Source of the DNA: Paenibacillus sp. ACRRX
GTDB taxonomy: Bacteria > Bacillota > Bacilli > Paenibacillales > Paenibacillaceae
NCBI RefSeq assembly: GCF_022346885.1
Contig: NZ_JAKRNK010000002.1
Location: 558,001-622,000 of the forward strand
Direction: 5' to 3'
DNA length: 64,000 nucleotides
This document shows, piece by piece, positions 37,381-47,303 of this stretch. A program made the position numbers and the translations under genes. Each line of letters opens with the position of its first letter. Positions within the stretch are counted from its first letter, which is position 1. The notes beneath the pieces are model-generated. The model was not told where the DNA came from and searched no databases. It saw only the letters and a program-made list of their open reading frames with translations.

Positions 37381-37424
37381 AGAAGCAGCGCCTATGCTCA
37401 GCGCATTGATTCTGCTTCTTTGTA
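37381..37424 (-). terminator. Terminator of the copper operon
   Basis: GAAGCAG and CTGCTTC arms, with an inner GCGC/GCGC pairing, followed on the minus strand by TTTTCTT; located ten bases beyond the copA stop. Confidence 0.8.
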
Positions 37425-37433
37425 TTACAAGCT

Positions 37434-39848
37434 TTAATTATTTTGCTGCATTTTCACCCGTTGCAGGCGCAGCGCATTAAGCACAACCGATACCGAACTG
37501 AAAGCCATTGCCGCGCCTGCCAGCCATGGCGCTAATAGGCCAAGTGCTGCAACCGGTATGCCAACAGAGTTGTAGAACAACGCCCAGAATAAATTCTGTT
37601 TAATATTACGCATGGTTCTACGGCTCATATCCATCGCATCGGCAATACCATTCAGGTCGCCACGCATTAGCGTCACGCCAGCCGTCTCCATTGCTACGTC
37701 AGTACCCGTACCAATCGCAAACCCGATATCCGCCGAGGCAAGTGCTGGCGCGTCGTTAATGCCGTCGCCGACCATCCCAACGACCCGACCTTCTTGCTGG
37801 AACTGACGCACATATTCTGCTTTTTGCTCTGGCAGCACCTCAGCGAACACCTGATCAACGCCGACTTCCTTCGCGATCGCTTCTGCTGTTCGCTGGTTGT
37901 CACCTGTTAGCATAACAACATGCAATCCTTGCTCGTGCAGACGGGCGATGGCTGCTTGGGAAGTCGGCTTCACGCGGTCAGCAGCAGCAACGATACCTGC
38001 CAACTTCCCGTTGACTGCAATTAGCATGGCGCTTTTACCGTCCAACTCCATCTTCTGCATATCCGTTTCAACAGGACTATAATCAATCTCATGTTTGGCA
38101 AGCAGACGACGCGTTCCAATCAGAACTTCATGGCCTTCGATTGATGCCTCAATACCATATCCCGGAATCGCTTGGAACGTCTCGGGCTCCTCAGCCTCAA
38201 CCTGCGACTGCAGCCCTTCGACGATCGCTTTAGCCAACGGGTGCTCCGAACGACGCTCCGCCGCCAGCACCATCCGTTTTACCATCATTTCTTCGAATTG
38301 TCCCGTAACTACAAAGTCTGTGAGTGCAGGCTGTCCTTCTGTCACCGTTCCCGTCTTATCCAAAACAATTGTATTTACACGGTAAGCGGTCTCTAAATGC
38401 TCCCCGCCCCGGAAAAGGATGCCAAATTCCGCCGAACGGCCCGTTCCCGCCATGATTGAAGTTGGCGTAGCCAAACCGAGCGCACAAGGACAAGCGATCA
38501 CAAGAACCGCAATCATACGCTCTAATGCTGTTCCAAACTGTTCCGGTTCGAGTAGAAAATAACTCAAAACAAATGTTAATACTGCAATGCCAACTACAAT
38601 CGGAACAAATATGGCGGATATCCGGTCAGCAACGCGCTGAATCGGCGCCTTAGAACCTTGCGCTTCCTCGACGATACGAACGATCTGTGCCAGCGCCGTG
38701 CCGCTGCCAACTTGTGTTGCCCGTATGACAAGTGATCCGTGTGCATTTACCGTAGCGCCGTACACTTGATCACCCTGTTGTTTATCTACTGGTATGCTCT
38801 CTCCTGTGAGCATAGACTCATCAATCGTGGACGTTCCAGATACCACTTCACCATCCACTGGAATCTTATCGCCTGGGCGTACACGAAGCAGTTCTCCAAC
38901 CTTTACTTGGTCGACAGGCACTTCAACGTCAGCTCCATCACGTATAACAGTAGCCGTCTTTGCCCGTAAGCCCATTAGAGCACGAATAGCTTGTGAAGAA
39001 CGCCCCTTAGCGGACGCCTCAAACCATTTGCCAAGCAGAATCAGTGTAATCAATACGGCACTTGTCTCGAAATACATCTCTGCATGATGAAGGGCACCTG
39101 TCTGCCACTGCCAGGCCAAATACACACTGTATAAATACGCAGCTGTAGTCCCAAGAGATACGAGTACATCCATGTTCGCACTGCTATTACGCAGTGCTTT
39201 CCAAGCCCCCCGATAGAAACGCGAACCGATAATAAACTGCACAGGTGCAGCTAAAACCATTTGTACCCACGGGTTCATTAGGAATTCAGGCAGCCATATC
39301 CAGGAGGTGAAGCTAAAATGGGACACCATTGCCCACAATAACGGAAACGATAACACTGCTGATATCATAAATGTTGTCTTTAGCTGCTGCGCGCTCCGAT
39401 TAATTGGTGACTGCTCTTGTTCCAGGCTCTCTTGCTTCTTATACGCTTTGTAGCCTAATGAATCCACTTTGCCAACGATATCATCCAATGTTGCACCGCT
39501 TGCTTCTATATGGGCCGTTTCCGTCGCCAGATTCACCGCAGCCTGCTCAACTCCCTTGAGTCTTGACAGACCCTTCTCGATCCGGGTCGCACAGGCTGCA
39601 CAGGTCATCCCCTCAATCTGCAGCTCATACGTCATTTTAGGAACCTGATATCCTAATTGTTCAACTTTATGAACAACATCTTCCCATTTGATGGTGTCGC
39701 TGTTATATTTCACTGTCGCTTGTTCTATTGCGAGATTGACAGATGCATTCTCCATGCCATTCATTCGCTTCAAGCCCTTCTCAATTCGAGTCGAGCATGC
39801 TGCGCATGTCATGCCTTCAATCTGAAATGTCCGTTCCTCATGATTCAT
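37434..39848 (-). CDS. copA: Copper-exporting P-type ATPase
   Basis: An 804-residue P1B-1 ATPase that pumps Cu(I) out of the cell. Two N-terminal heavy-metal domains carry GMTCAAC (C15/C18 and C83/C86). Further on are the transmembrane CPC in [11 protein letters not shown], the phosphorylation site DKTGTVTEG, the nucleotide-binding HP in [12 protein letters not shown] and the hinge [22 protein letters not shown] lies before the ATG. It is downstream of copZ with its own operator-bearing upstream region (39870-39900). Confidence 0.96.
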   Translation of the reverse strand: MNHEERTFQIEGMTCAACSTRIEKGLKRMNGMENASVNLAIEQATVKYNSDTIKWEDVVHKVEQLGYQVPKMTYELQIEGMTCAACATRIEKGLSRLKGVEQAAVNLATETAHIEASGATLDDIVGKVDSLGYKAYKKQESLEQEQSPINRSAQQLKTTFMISAVLSFPLLWAMVSHFSFTSWIWLPEFLMNPWVQMVLAAPVQFIIGSRFYRGAWKALRNSSANMDVLVSLGTTAAYLYSVYLAWQWQTGALHHAEMYFETSAVLITLILLGKWFEASAKGRSSQAIRALMGLRAKTATVIRDGADVEVPVDQVKVGELLRVRPGDKIPVDGEVVSGTSTIDESMLTGESIPVDKQQGDQVYGATVNAHGSLVIRATQVGSGTALAQIVRIVEEAQGSKAPIQRVADRISAIFVPIVVGIAVLTFVLSYFLLEPEQFGTALERMIAVLVIACPCALGLATPTSIMAGTGRSAEFGILFRGGEHLETAYRVNTIVLDKTGTVTEGQPALTDFVVTGQFEEMMVKRMVLAAERRSEHPLAKAIVEGLQSQVEAEEPETFQAIPGYGIEASIEGHEVLIGTRRLLAKHEIDYSPVETDMQKMELDGKSAMLIAVNGKLAGIVAAADRVKPTSQAAIARLHEQGLHVVMLTGDNQRTAEAIAKEVGVDQVFAEVLPEQKAEYVRQFQQEGRVVGMVGDGINDAPALASADIGFAIGTGTDVAMETAGVTLMRGDLNGIADAMDMSRRTMRNIKQNLFWALFYNSVGIPVAALGLLAPWLAGAAMAFSSVSVVLNALRLQRVKMQQNN

Positions 39849-39869
39849 GGTGTATCAGCTCCTCTTCGG

Positions 39870-39900
39870 TATACCCCCACACCCTATATTATAGGGTAAA
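39870..39900. promoter_or_regulatory. CsoR-type operator upstream of copA
   Basis: A C-rich box TACCCCCACACCCTA (39872-39886) runs into the perfect palindrome ACCCTATA-T-TATAGGGT (39881-39897), which on the minus strand also contains TATAAT. A very similar box, TACCCCCCACCCCTA, is found ahead of csoR, so both are probably read by the same copper repressor. Confidence 0.65.
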
Positions 39901-39944
39901 ATAATATTCCTACCCGTCATCTTAGAAGACGTTGTTAGGAATAA

Positions 39945-40022
39945 GGCTGCTGCGTGAGTGCTGGTGCCGATAGCGTAGCAGCTATACCACGATTCCGGCA
40001 GATCCAGCAGTCACGCGCACTT
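39945..40022 (-). terminator. Branched hairpin after copZ
   Basis: GCTGCGTGAGTGCTGG and CCAGCAGTCACGCGC form an outer stem; inside, TGCCG/CGGCA and ATAGC/GCTAT form further stems. It lies ten bases after the copZ stop and could attenuate read-through into copA; no long T run follows. Confidence 0.5.
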
Positions 40023-40031
40023 CATGTCTAC

Positions 40032-40232
40032 TTATACAATATCGTAACCTTGATCTTCAATAGCTTCACGCAATACTTCCGGAGTAACTTTCTCTTCGTC
40101 ATACGTAATCGTCACTTGCTTATCCGCCAAATTCACCTCTGCTTGTGCTCCTGCATTCGCTACCGCTTTCTCTACTGCTTGCTTGCAATGTCCACAAGTC
40201 ATACCTTCTACATTCCATGTAACGTTTGTCAT
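40032..40232 (-). CDS. copZ: Copper chaperone
   Basis: A 66-residue heavy-metal-associated domain protein with the Cu(I)-binding motif GMTCGHC (C13, C16). It delivers copper to CopA. A ferredoxin-like beta-alpha-beta-beta-alpha-beta pattern is evident. It follows csoR by 27 bases. Confidence 0.94.
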   Translation of the reverse strand: MTNVTWNVEGMTCGHCKQAVEKAVANAGAQAEVNLADKQVTITYDEEKVTPEVLREAIEDQGYDIV

Positions 40233-40259
40233 ATTGGACGTCCTCCTTCAGATTATGGT

Positions 40260-40622
40260 TTACTTCATCAACTTGTTCATCGTCAACAGCAGCTCATCCA
40301 GCACTTCATGTTCTCCCGCCTGTATGCGTTCAACCACGCAGCTCTTCATGTGTCCTTCCAGCAGCAAGCGCCCCACAGAATTCAGAGCTGACTGAACAGA
40401 TGCGATCTGATGCAGAACGTCATCGCAGTACGTATCCCGTTCGATCATTGCTTTAACACCTCTGATCTGGCCTTCAATTCGGTTCAAACGATGTACAAGC
40501 TTCTTCTTCGTCTCATCCGAATGATGGCTTCTGCGTTCACCCGTTCCGCAATGTGATTCATGATCATCGGAACAACAGTTACCGTCGTCTGGTGTATGAT
40601 GCGGGACATCGTGTTCATTCAT
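40260..40622 (-). CDS. csoR: Copper-sensing repressor with His/Cys-rich N-terminus
   Basis: A 120-residue four-helix-bundle repressor of the CsoR/RcnR family. The Cu(I) ligands C66, H91 and C95 (TYCDD and HMKSC) are intact, giving the C-H-C pattern of copper sensors. The N-terminal ~35 residues are rich in His, Asp and Cys (HHTPDDGNCCSDDHESHC) and are longer than in many CsoR proteins; they may bind metal. First gene of csoR-copZ-copA. Confidence 0.92.
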   Translation of the reverse strand: MNEHDVPHHTPDDGNCCSDDHESHCGTGERRSHHSDETKKKLVHRLNRIEGQIRGVKAMIERDTYCDDVLHQIASVQSALNSVGRLLLEGHMKSCVVERIQAGEHEVLDELLLTMNKLMK

Positions 40623-40655
40623 AGCGACAACCTCCTTCTTGAATTCATATTAACA

Positions 40656-40670
40656 TACCCCCCACCCCTA
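40656..40670 (-). promoter_or_regulatory. CsoR-type operator upstream of csoR
   Basis: TACCCCCCACCCCTA lies 34 bases ahead of the csoR start, between TTGAAT and TTAATA elements on the minus strand, and is nearly the same as the box ahead of copA. Confidence 0.6.
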
Positions 40671-40832
40671 TTCAAGTGATTTTTATCTCGGGTATGATTT
40701 TTTCTTAAAATGGGTATTTTAACCGATATAAAGCCCATTTATGATTAACATTTGCCAAACTGTCTGTATAATGGTTAAAATTTTACTAGATACATATGAT
40801 TCACATCACATATGATCACACCAAGAATGTAA

Positions 40833-41804
<972 letters not shown>

Positions 41805-41830
41805 TTGTAAACTGTACAGCCGCAACGATT

Positions 41831-41893
41831 AACCATAAACAGCCCTTGTCTTGGCTGGTTCTGCGAACCTCCTGACAGGGGCTGTTATGGTTC
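41831..41893 (+). terminator. Hairpin after ldh
   Basis: CCATAAACAGCCCTTGTC pairs imperfectly with GACAGGGGCTGTTATGG; the loop holds a second stem GGTTC/GAACC. There is no T run directly after it. Confidence 0.6.
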
Positions 41894-41974
41894 ATAATTA
41901 TGTGTATATTTGTACATGTATTCATGTAAGACTGTTGATTAATTGTCGGTGTAACTGAATTCGTAGTTCTTAGT

Positions 41975-42238
41975 CCCATTCAGCAAAAATGCACCAAACG
42001 TTCACTGCTGCGCACCTGAGCTTCTCCGTCTGGCTTGGTTAAACCGGATCGATGAAGGCGGCTTCTTTTGGCAAAACACGAGATAATTCTTCATCAAAGC
42101 TCAATCATCTTATATATACCCCCCAAGGGTAAATATATATTCACTTCATCGACCATCCACAGGTGTTAATCCGGCAGCGCGCATGCAAGCGAGGCGAATT
42201 GCTTAATATATTGCTTTACCTGTTCCATAACTCTTACT
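41975..42238 (-). pseudogene. Decayed coding fragments beyond the thioesterase
   Basis: Three short minus-strand pieces read like protein but are split by stops and frame changes: MEQVKQYIKQFASLACALPD, then FDEELSRVLPKEAAFIDPV, then LTKPDGEAQVRSSERLVHFC. Together they suggest a further eroded gene at the end of the NRPS/PKS locus. The original family is not recognised. Confidence 0.35.
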
Positions 42239-42988
42239 CTATACCTGCAGTTGCTCCTGCATTATCGAGTAACAGCAGGCCGCAAGCCTACTGACAACTA
42301 ACTCCTCATGCTCAACAATATAAAAATGGTTCCCCGGGAAGCAATCTACCTGAAAATCGTGCTGGAACCAATTTTTCCAGCCTTCCATCTCGCCGCGTAA
42401 TGAATTATCGTCCTCGCCGTACCATACCTGGACAGGCACGGGGATCTTGTCCGCTACTTTCTTGCTTTCGATCCTTTGTTGCGTGTGGCGTTCAATTATA
42501 GCAAAGTCAGCCCGTAATATGGGCACAAAAACATCCCGCATTTCAGGTAGACTTAGGACAGAAGCATCTGCCGCACCATAATCGGCCACTTTCTCAATAA
42601 AGGGTCCGTCCGGTAAACCAACAATCGACTCCTCCATCTTAACGAATTGAGGAGCAGAGCGAGCCGACAAAATCGCACGTTCTGGGAGTCGCCCCTTGTT
42701 CTCGTGCTGCCGCCGCAGCCATTCGTAGCTCAACAAAGCACCCATACTGTGGCCAAATAGGATAACGGGCTTATCGTCTGACAAAATATTTTGCATCATA
42801 AGATCTATATCACTGACGGCATCTTCAACAGAAGAGTATGGTGCTTCTCCAAATCTTCTTCCTCGCGCAGCGAGTTCAAGCGGGATTAACTCGATATAAC
42901 TTGGCAATTGGCGTTTCCACCGCATATAGACAGATGCAGACGCCCCCGCATAGGGAAGGCAGCACAGTCTAACTTTAATTTCACTCAT
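42239..42988 (-). CDS. Type II thioesterase (NRPS/PKS editing)
   Basis: A 249-residue alpha/beta hydrolase of the GrsT/SrfAD type, which clears wrongly loaded acyl groups from carrier proteins of NRPS and PKS enzymes. The N-terminal LCCLPYAGASAS, the nucleophile GHSMG, an Asp in YGEDDNS and the His in GNHFYI complete the triad. It overlaps the phosphopantetheinyl transferase gene by four bases (ATGA). The reading frame is intact although the megasynthase genes around it are destroyed. Confidence 0.9.
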   Translation of the reverse strand: MSEIKVRLCCLPYAGASASVYMRWKRQLPSYIELIPLELAARGRRFGEAPYSSVEDAVSDIDLMMQNILSDDKPVILFGHSMGALLSYEWLRRQHENKGRLPERAILSARSAPQFVKMEESIVGLPDGPFIEKVADYGAADASVLSLPEMRDVFVPILRADFAIIERHTQQRIESKKVADKIPVPVQVWYGEDDNSLRGEMEGWKNWFQHDFQVDCFPGNHFYIVEHEELVVSRLAACCYSIMQEQLQV

Positions 42989-43938
42989 AGACGTCCCCTT
43001 TCCTGTGTCATATACTCTTCCCACATCTCGATGAGCATCTCGTCCGTTAACATGCACACGAAAGGCGAAGGCGAGTTGCTTGACATGCATATCGATGCGC
43101 TGTAATTTGCAGCTATACTGCCATACTGCAGCTTAACACGCTCATCTTGCTCCAGCTGATCACCTTTAAAGCATCCTGCTTCACGCCACAAAAATGGCTC
43201 TACGTCCATCCTTGTTTGCAGCTCCAACGGAACAGCTTGCACTTGCTGCTGCGGTAGAATAGCAAACTGATTCAGTCCGTAAGACAACCCCCTGCCGTCC
43301 CACTTGACATAACTTTCTTTAAGCGTCCACCAGTCACCCAGTGCAGCCTGCTGATCAAGCGCTTGTTGAATCCGCTCTGCCTCAGCCGGATGGAACCATC
43401 TCTCTGCTATGTCATATGAGATGCGTCCTCGCTCCTCAATATCGATGCCTACTGGCTCTATATGCCCAATCACCCCAATCCAATCACCAGAGTGTGACAG
43501 ATTTACATGCCACGAGTGCTTAACATCGTCAGGATCGAGCGTATCTTCCTCTTCCTCTGCAGAATCAAGATTTATCTGCTGTTGACCTGCTTTATTAAAG
43601 CCCCAGCTCAATTTTCCATACGGGGTCCTGCTCCAAGGCTGATCAACTGGTTTTATTTCTGTCATCTTAGCAGTTAGCAGGCGAACAGCCAAATACCCAA
43701 CCAAGCATCGGACTCGATCAGCGTGTATTCGATAAGAAAGCACACGACAGTACTCAGAAAGAGGCAGCCTGCTTTTCCATTTATTTGCCTGCTCGCCTTG
43801 CTGCAGCTCATAGCGATCAGGCTGTACTCGAATGAACCATACTATCGGTTTCTTCCCGGACACCGGCAAATATTTGCCATGTTGGCATTCCGCATTAACC
43901 TGTTTTATTCCTGCGGTTTGATCGGAATATGCTACCAT
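42985..43938 (-). CDS. Sfp-type 4'-phosphopantetheinyl transferase
   Basis: A 317-residue enzyme that attaches phosphopantetheine to carrier proteins. Motifs VGIDIEE and WWTLKESYVKWDGRGL are the two conserved blocks of the Sfp family, and NLSHSGDW is the upstream one. It is longer than Sfp (about 225) owing to an N-terminal extension and an acidic insert (AEEEEDTLDPDD). The start overlaps the stop of a decayed PKS/NRPS gene. It could still serve the carrier AsbD of the petrobactin operon, which may explain why it is kept intact; that is inference. Confidence 0.9.
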   Translation of the reverse strand: MVAYSDQTAGIKQVNAECQHGKYLPVSGKKPIVWFIRVQPDRYELQQGEQANKWKSRLPLSEYCRVLSYRIHADRVRCLVGYLAVRLLTAKMTEIKPVDQPWSRTPYGKLSWGFNKAGQQQINLDSAEEEEDTLDPDDVKHSWHVNLSHSGDWIGVIGHIEPVGIDIEERGRISYDIAERWFHPAEAERIQQALDQQAALGDWWTLKESYVKWDGRGLSYGLNQFAILPQQQVQAVPLELQTRMDVEPFLWREAGCFKGDQLEQDERVKLQYGSIAANYSASICMSSNSPSPFVCMLTDEMLIEMWEEYMTQERGRL

Positions 43939-44420
43939 ATGATCTGCTCCATATCTTCAAGTGAAATTTCTCCAGCAGCTAACTATCCAGCGCATCTGAT
44001 ACGCCTTCTTTGTCTACTATAGCTTCCCTATTAAATCGATGCACTTTCTTTACCGTATAATGTTCGACTTCTGCAAATGGAATCCCTTGTTTTATCCATT
44101 AAGACAACCGAACAAGAGATCGTCTCCGTTCCTTTTTCAGACTTGCGGATCAGCTTGGCATCGCCATGATAAAAAGTTTGCATAGGCCATAAGCGATCCA
44201 CCCGCTCGGTGACAAAAATCATCCGTAATGCAGCGTGCAGCCTCACCAACTAAGCAGCAGCCTGCCTAACCTTCGCTTCATCTCATTGCCCGCGCACCTG
44301 GATGATGACTTGATTGATATAGACGTGCTCGTTCCCCGCCAGCAGATTTCCCGTTCTGAAGAGGGGAGCAAACTCCCCCGTTCAGCCTTGGTTTCCGTCT
44401 TCGGGTGTATGGACACTCAG
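43932..44420 (-). pseudogene. Broken hybrid NRPS/PKS megasynthase remnant
   Basis: Reading down the minus strand, the first part resembles the N-terminus of an NRPS condensation domain: GEFAPLFRTGNLLAGNEHVY, INQVIIQVRGQ, stop, DEAKVRQAAA, stop, LVRLHAALRMIF. It then passes into VDRLWPMQTFYHGDAKL and ISCSVVLMDKT, and after a one-base frameshift continues GIPFAEVEHYTVKKVHRFNR, which looks like the end of a PKS dehydratase-type fold. The last piece, AGEISLEDMEQIIW, needs another shift and ends with TAG inside the start of the phosphopantetheinyl transferase gene. The junction implies a large internal deletion. Confidence 0.7.
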
Positions 44421-44432
44421 CCCCTACTCTGC

Positions 44433-45743
44433 TCAGCTTAAGACAGCTTGTCTCCAATTCCATACCGTAAACAACGGCTTTGTATCCGTCTCGTCAAACA
44501 GCTGCTCGAACCGCTCATCTCGCTCTTGATCAGGTGTTCGTTTGGTTTCAAATACTGAACAAAGCATATGGAGTGCCCTGTCCATCTGATCCCGAGTAGG
44601 AATAGCACCCGTTCGATCCAGTTCCTCTTGAATTTGTTGAACTTCACGGTAAGGTTCGATTACTCCTCGACGATACTCATCATCGTTCCAATTGCTATTT
44701 TTGGTGCATACAGCGATCGCAAGCGCTCGAATTACAAATTTTTTGGCTTTCTCGTTTACGATGTGTACATCCTCGCCAGAAGGATGCTCAGCAGTGACTG
44801 CTGGCATGGCGTTTCGTAAATCAGCCGGTACTTGTTCCCACTCTTTTGGCTGATTGTATGTATATGTTTTAAATGGCATGCCGCCTCGTGCCGCAAGCTG
44901 AGTCAATACTTGGTTTGGAGCCATCTCGACGGCATACGCAACTCCTTCTGCTTTCATCCAATCCATCATCGCCTGCCATTGCACCGCTGACGTCATCTGC
45001 CGAGTCAGCAGCGGGATGATCTCTGCCTCCGAGACATATGGCTTGGCTGTTACGTTAGATAGTACTGGAACAGCAAGCGATTTAAACGAGATCGCCTGCA
45101 GCTCGGATTGGAACTTCAACGATGCCTGTTCCATATAAGGACTATGGAACGGTGCGCTTACCTTTAAGGGAATCGCAATTCCGCCCAAAGCTTCTAGTTG
45201 GGACATTGCCCGTTCTACAGCTTGAGATTCCCCCGAAATTACCGTTTGGGAACGATTGTTATAGTTTGAAACAACAACCGTACCGCTTTCATTTGAACAT
45301 TGGGTACATACCTTGTCGACCTGCTGTGCCTCCAAGCCTTGAATTGCAGCCATAGCCCCTCCGCTAACTGCTGCTTCCTGCATGAGCTGGCCTCGGCGAT
45401 TGACGAGGCGAACCGCATCAGCAACACTCATTGTGCCTGCGGCTGTAAGTGCCGACAATTCCCCCAAGCTGTGCCCAGCCAGCACGTCAGGCGCGGTTGA
45501 GAAATAATTTTGAAATACTCGATATGATGCAATACTAGTTGCTAAAATAGCCGGTTGTGCAAATTCGGTACGTGTAAGCTGATCCAGTGGTCCTTCAAAG
45601 CAAAGCTTGGTCAAGTCAAAACCTAATGCGTCATTGGCTTCTTCAAATACTTGTCTGGCCTCTGTGTATTTTTCTGTTAATGCCTTTCCCATACCTACCT
45701 GCTGCGATCCTTGGCCTGGAAACCAAATTGCCCATTTTGTCAT
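44433..45743 (-). CDS. Trans-acting malonyl-CoA acyltransferase
   Basis: A 436-residue stand-alone acyltransferase like those supplying malonyl units to trans-AT polyketide synthases (PksC/BaeC type) or FabD. Motifs are FPGQGSQQVGMG, the nucleophile S92 in AGHSLGELSAL and the catalytic H200 in SAPFHSPYM. The AT domain ends near residue 300; the last ~135 residues are a helical, charged extension of unknown role, absent from FabD. GGAGG lies eight bases before ATG 45743. Flanked on both sides by decayed NRPS/PKS genes. Confidence 0.87.
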   Translation of the reverse strand: MTKWAIWFPGQGSQQVGMGKALTEKYTEARQVFEEANDALGFDLTKLCFEGPLDQLTRTEFAQPAILATSIASYRVFQNYFSTAPDVLAGHSLGELSALTAAGTMSVADAVRLVNRRGQLMQEAAVSGGAMAAIQGLEAQQVDKVCTQCSNESGTVVVSNYNNRSQTVISGESQAVERAMSQLEALGGIAIPLKVSAPFHSPYMEQASLKFQSELQAISFKSLAVPVLSNVTAKPYVSEAEIIPLLTRQMTSAVQWQAMMDWMKAEGVAYAVEMAPNQVLTQLAARGGMPFKTYTYNQPKEWEQVPADLRNAMPAVTAEHPSGEDVHIVNEKAKKFVIRALAIAVCTKNSNWNDDEYRRGVIEPYREVQQIQEELDRTGAIPTRDQMDRALHMLCSVFETKRTPDQERDERFEQLFDETDTKPLFTVWNWRQAVLS

Positions 45744-45766
45744 TGTCCTTACCTCCACATGGAATA

Positions 45767-46854
45767 TTAAATTACAGTTGCTAAACCTTCTCTTATCACC
45801 CGTAAAATTGGATATTCATCATCGGCATGGTCATGCAAGCGAATCTGCGTAACCGTAAGATGTGGAACAAATAGAGATGTGACCGTTAAATTGAAGGATA
45901 GACCGGTTGAACCTGACGTGTAAATCATATAAGCAAGTTGTCTGCATAAAGGCGGCTTCCACGATGAAGGCTATTCCGTTGTCTTGTCTAATCCTGAAAT
46001 TTGTATTGTAGGCGAATGTACTTGGGGTATGATATCGCTAATCTTCACCCACCGACAGAATTCCAAGTAGGACCATTCATCGCCTAGTAAAGTCTCGTCA
46101 GGTATGACACAACACACATCTGTGCATCCGCAATCGTTCACGCCTGACGTTCAAGCCTGTAAAAGGAGATCGAATAGGTGTTGGCAGTTCGGCGGTGTTC
46201 AAAATTGTACTCGTCAGAAAAGATGATTGCGCTGCTTGGGCAAAGATGAGAAATAATATACTTCTCGCTCCATGTATGTGGCACACAAGCGTGAAGTAGA
46301 CTGTGAATAGGGTTCGTCGTGATCTTCTGGAAATGGATTATTGAGCTGCACATATTGAAAGTAACGCTTCCATGTACCGTCAGTCATCATAGTAGCCAAC
46401 CATCGGCAATCAAGTAGTGCAATTAGGAGTAGTCGCCGATTCTTGTCGGCTCAATGCAAAATAAGCCAATATGGTATGCCTGAACTTGAGGTTAGACTCT
46501 TACATGATGTGTGTTGCGGAATCGAAAACATTCGTGAGATGCAGCTTCTGGAGATGAGTCTGAGGTGAAGTCTTATGTAAGGATTGGAAATCGTCTAAAG
46601 GGTTCAAAACGCTGGTGCGGAATTCTGTTCTCTTCGTGAAATAGCACCACGACTCTGATCACATCATAGTGGTTGCTCACGCTCTGATAAATGGCAGCTC
46701 TTAGCTGCGGTTCATCCAACTTACTTTCAGCTATTGCCCATCCAATAATACAATGCATGCCAGCATCTTCATGCCGTTATGCTGTCTACCAGATTCGCTG
46801 CTACGGATGCGAAAACGGAATGTAAGAGTTGATCTTCACATCGGCCTCTGACAT
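45767..46854 (-). pseudogene. Broken NRPS gene (condensation and adenylation domain remnants)
   Basis: An ATG at 46854 preceded by AGGTAGG opens MSEADVKINSYIPFSHP, stop, QRIW, stop, TA, stop, then EDAGMHCIIGWAIAESKL and DEPQLRAAIYQSVSNHYDVI: a condensation domain with its first core motif (S-P-Q-R-I-W) and three in-frame stops. At 46396-46419 another frame reads HYLIADGW, the catalytic HHxxxDG motif. Near the end a third frame reads LAYMIYTSGSTG (adenylation core A3) joined by a deletion to FNLTVTSLFVP and then ILRVIREGLATVI and stop. The malonyl transferase start follows at once. Confidence 0.85.
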
Positions 46855-47303
46855 ATATAACCTACCTTTCGGATCAGGTTTACGTTCAGTATACGAGAAT
46901 TATACCACTTTGAAAATATGAAGATTTTCATTCTTTAACATGAAAAAGAGATATTGTCCCATTTTACGAGATATTGTAGCGTATTTCGCTCTAATGCGAT
47001 AGTCATAATATCGATATAAGCGAATATTTTTGCCGTTTCATGCGCTTTTCGGACAAATATAATGGTCCTGCTGCAGCCTCATTTGTCTCTATTGATCAAT
47101 TATATACACCTACAACCTGAGCCTATCTTCATGACGCGATTTTTAATTATGACAGAAACAGTATAAAATGGTTCATAAATTATCCAATCCGTTTCATGTA
47201 CAGCTTACTCATTTACAGCACATATGGATAACCAGTAATGAAAAGTAAAAATTAGATAAATGATTGGCCGTATTTGTAGACCTATAAATCGAGGTGGATA
47301 ACC
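46855..47303. other. AT-rich intergenic region upstream of the NRPS pseudogene
   Basis: About 450 bases without a gene, between the divergent NRPS pseudogene and the unknown plus-strand gene. The decamer GAGATATTGT occurs twice close together (around 46950 and 46970). It presumably held the promoter of the dead cluster. No clear promoter was assigned. Confidence 0.45.
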
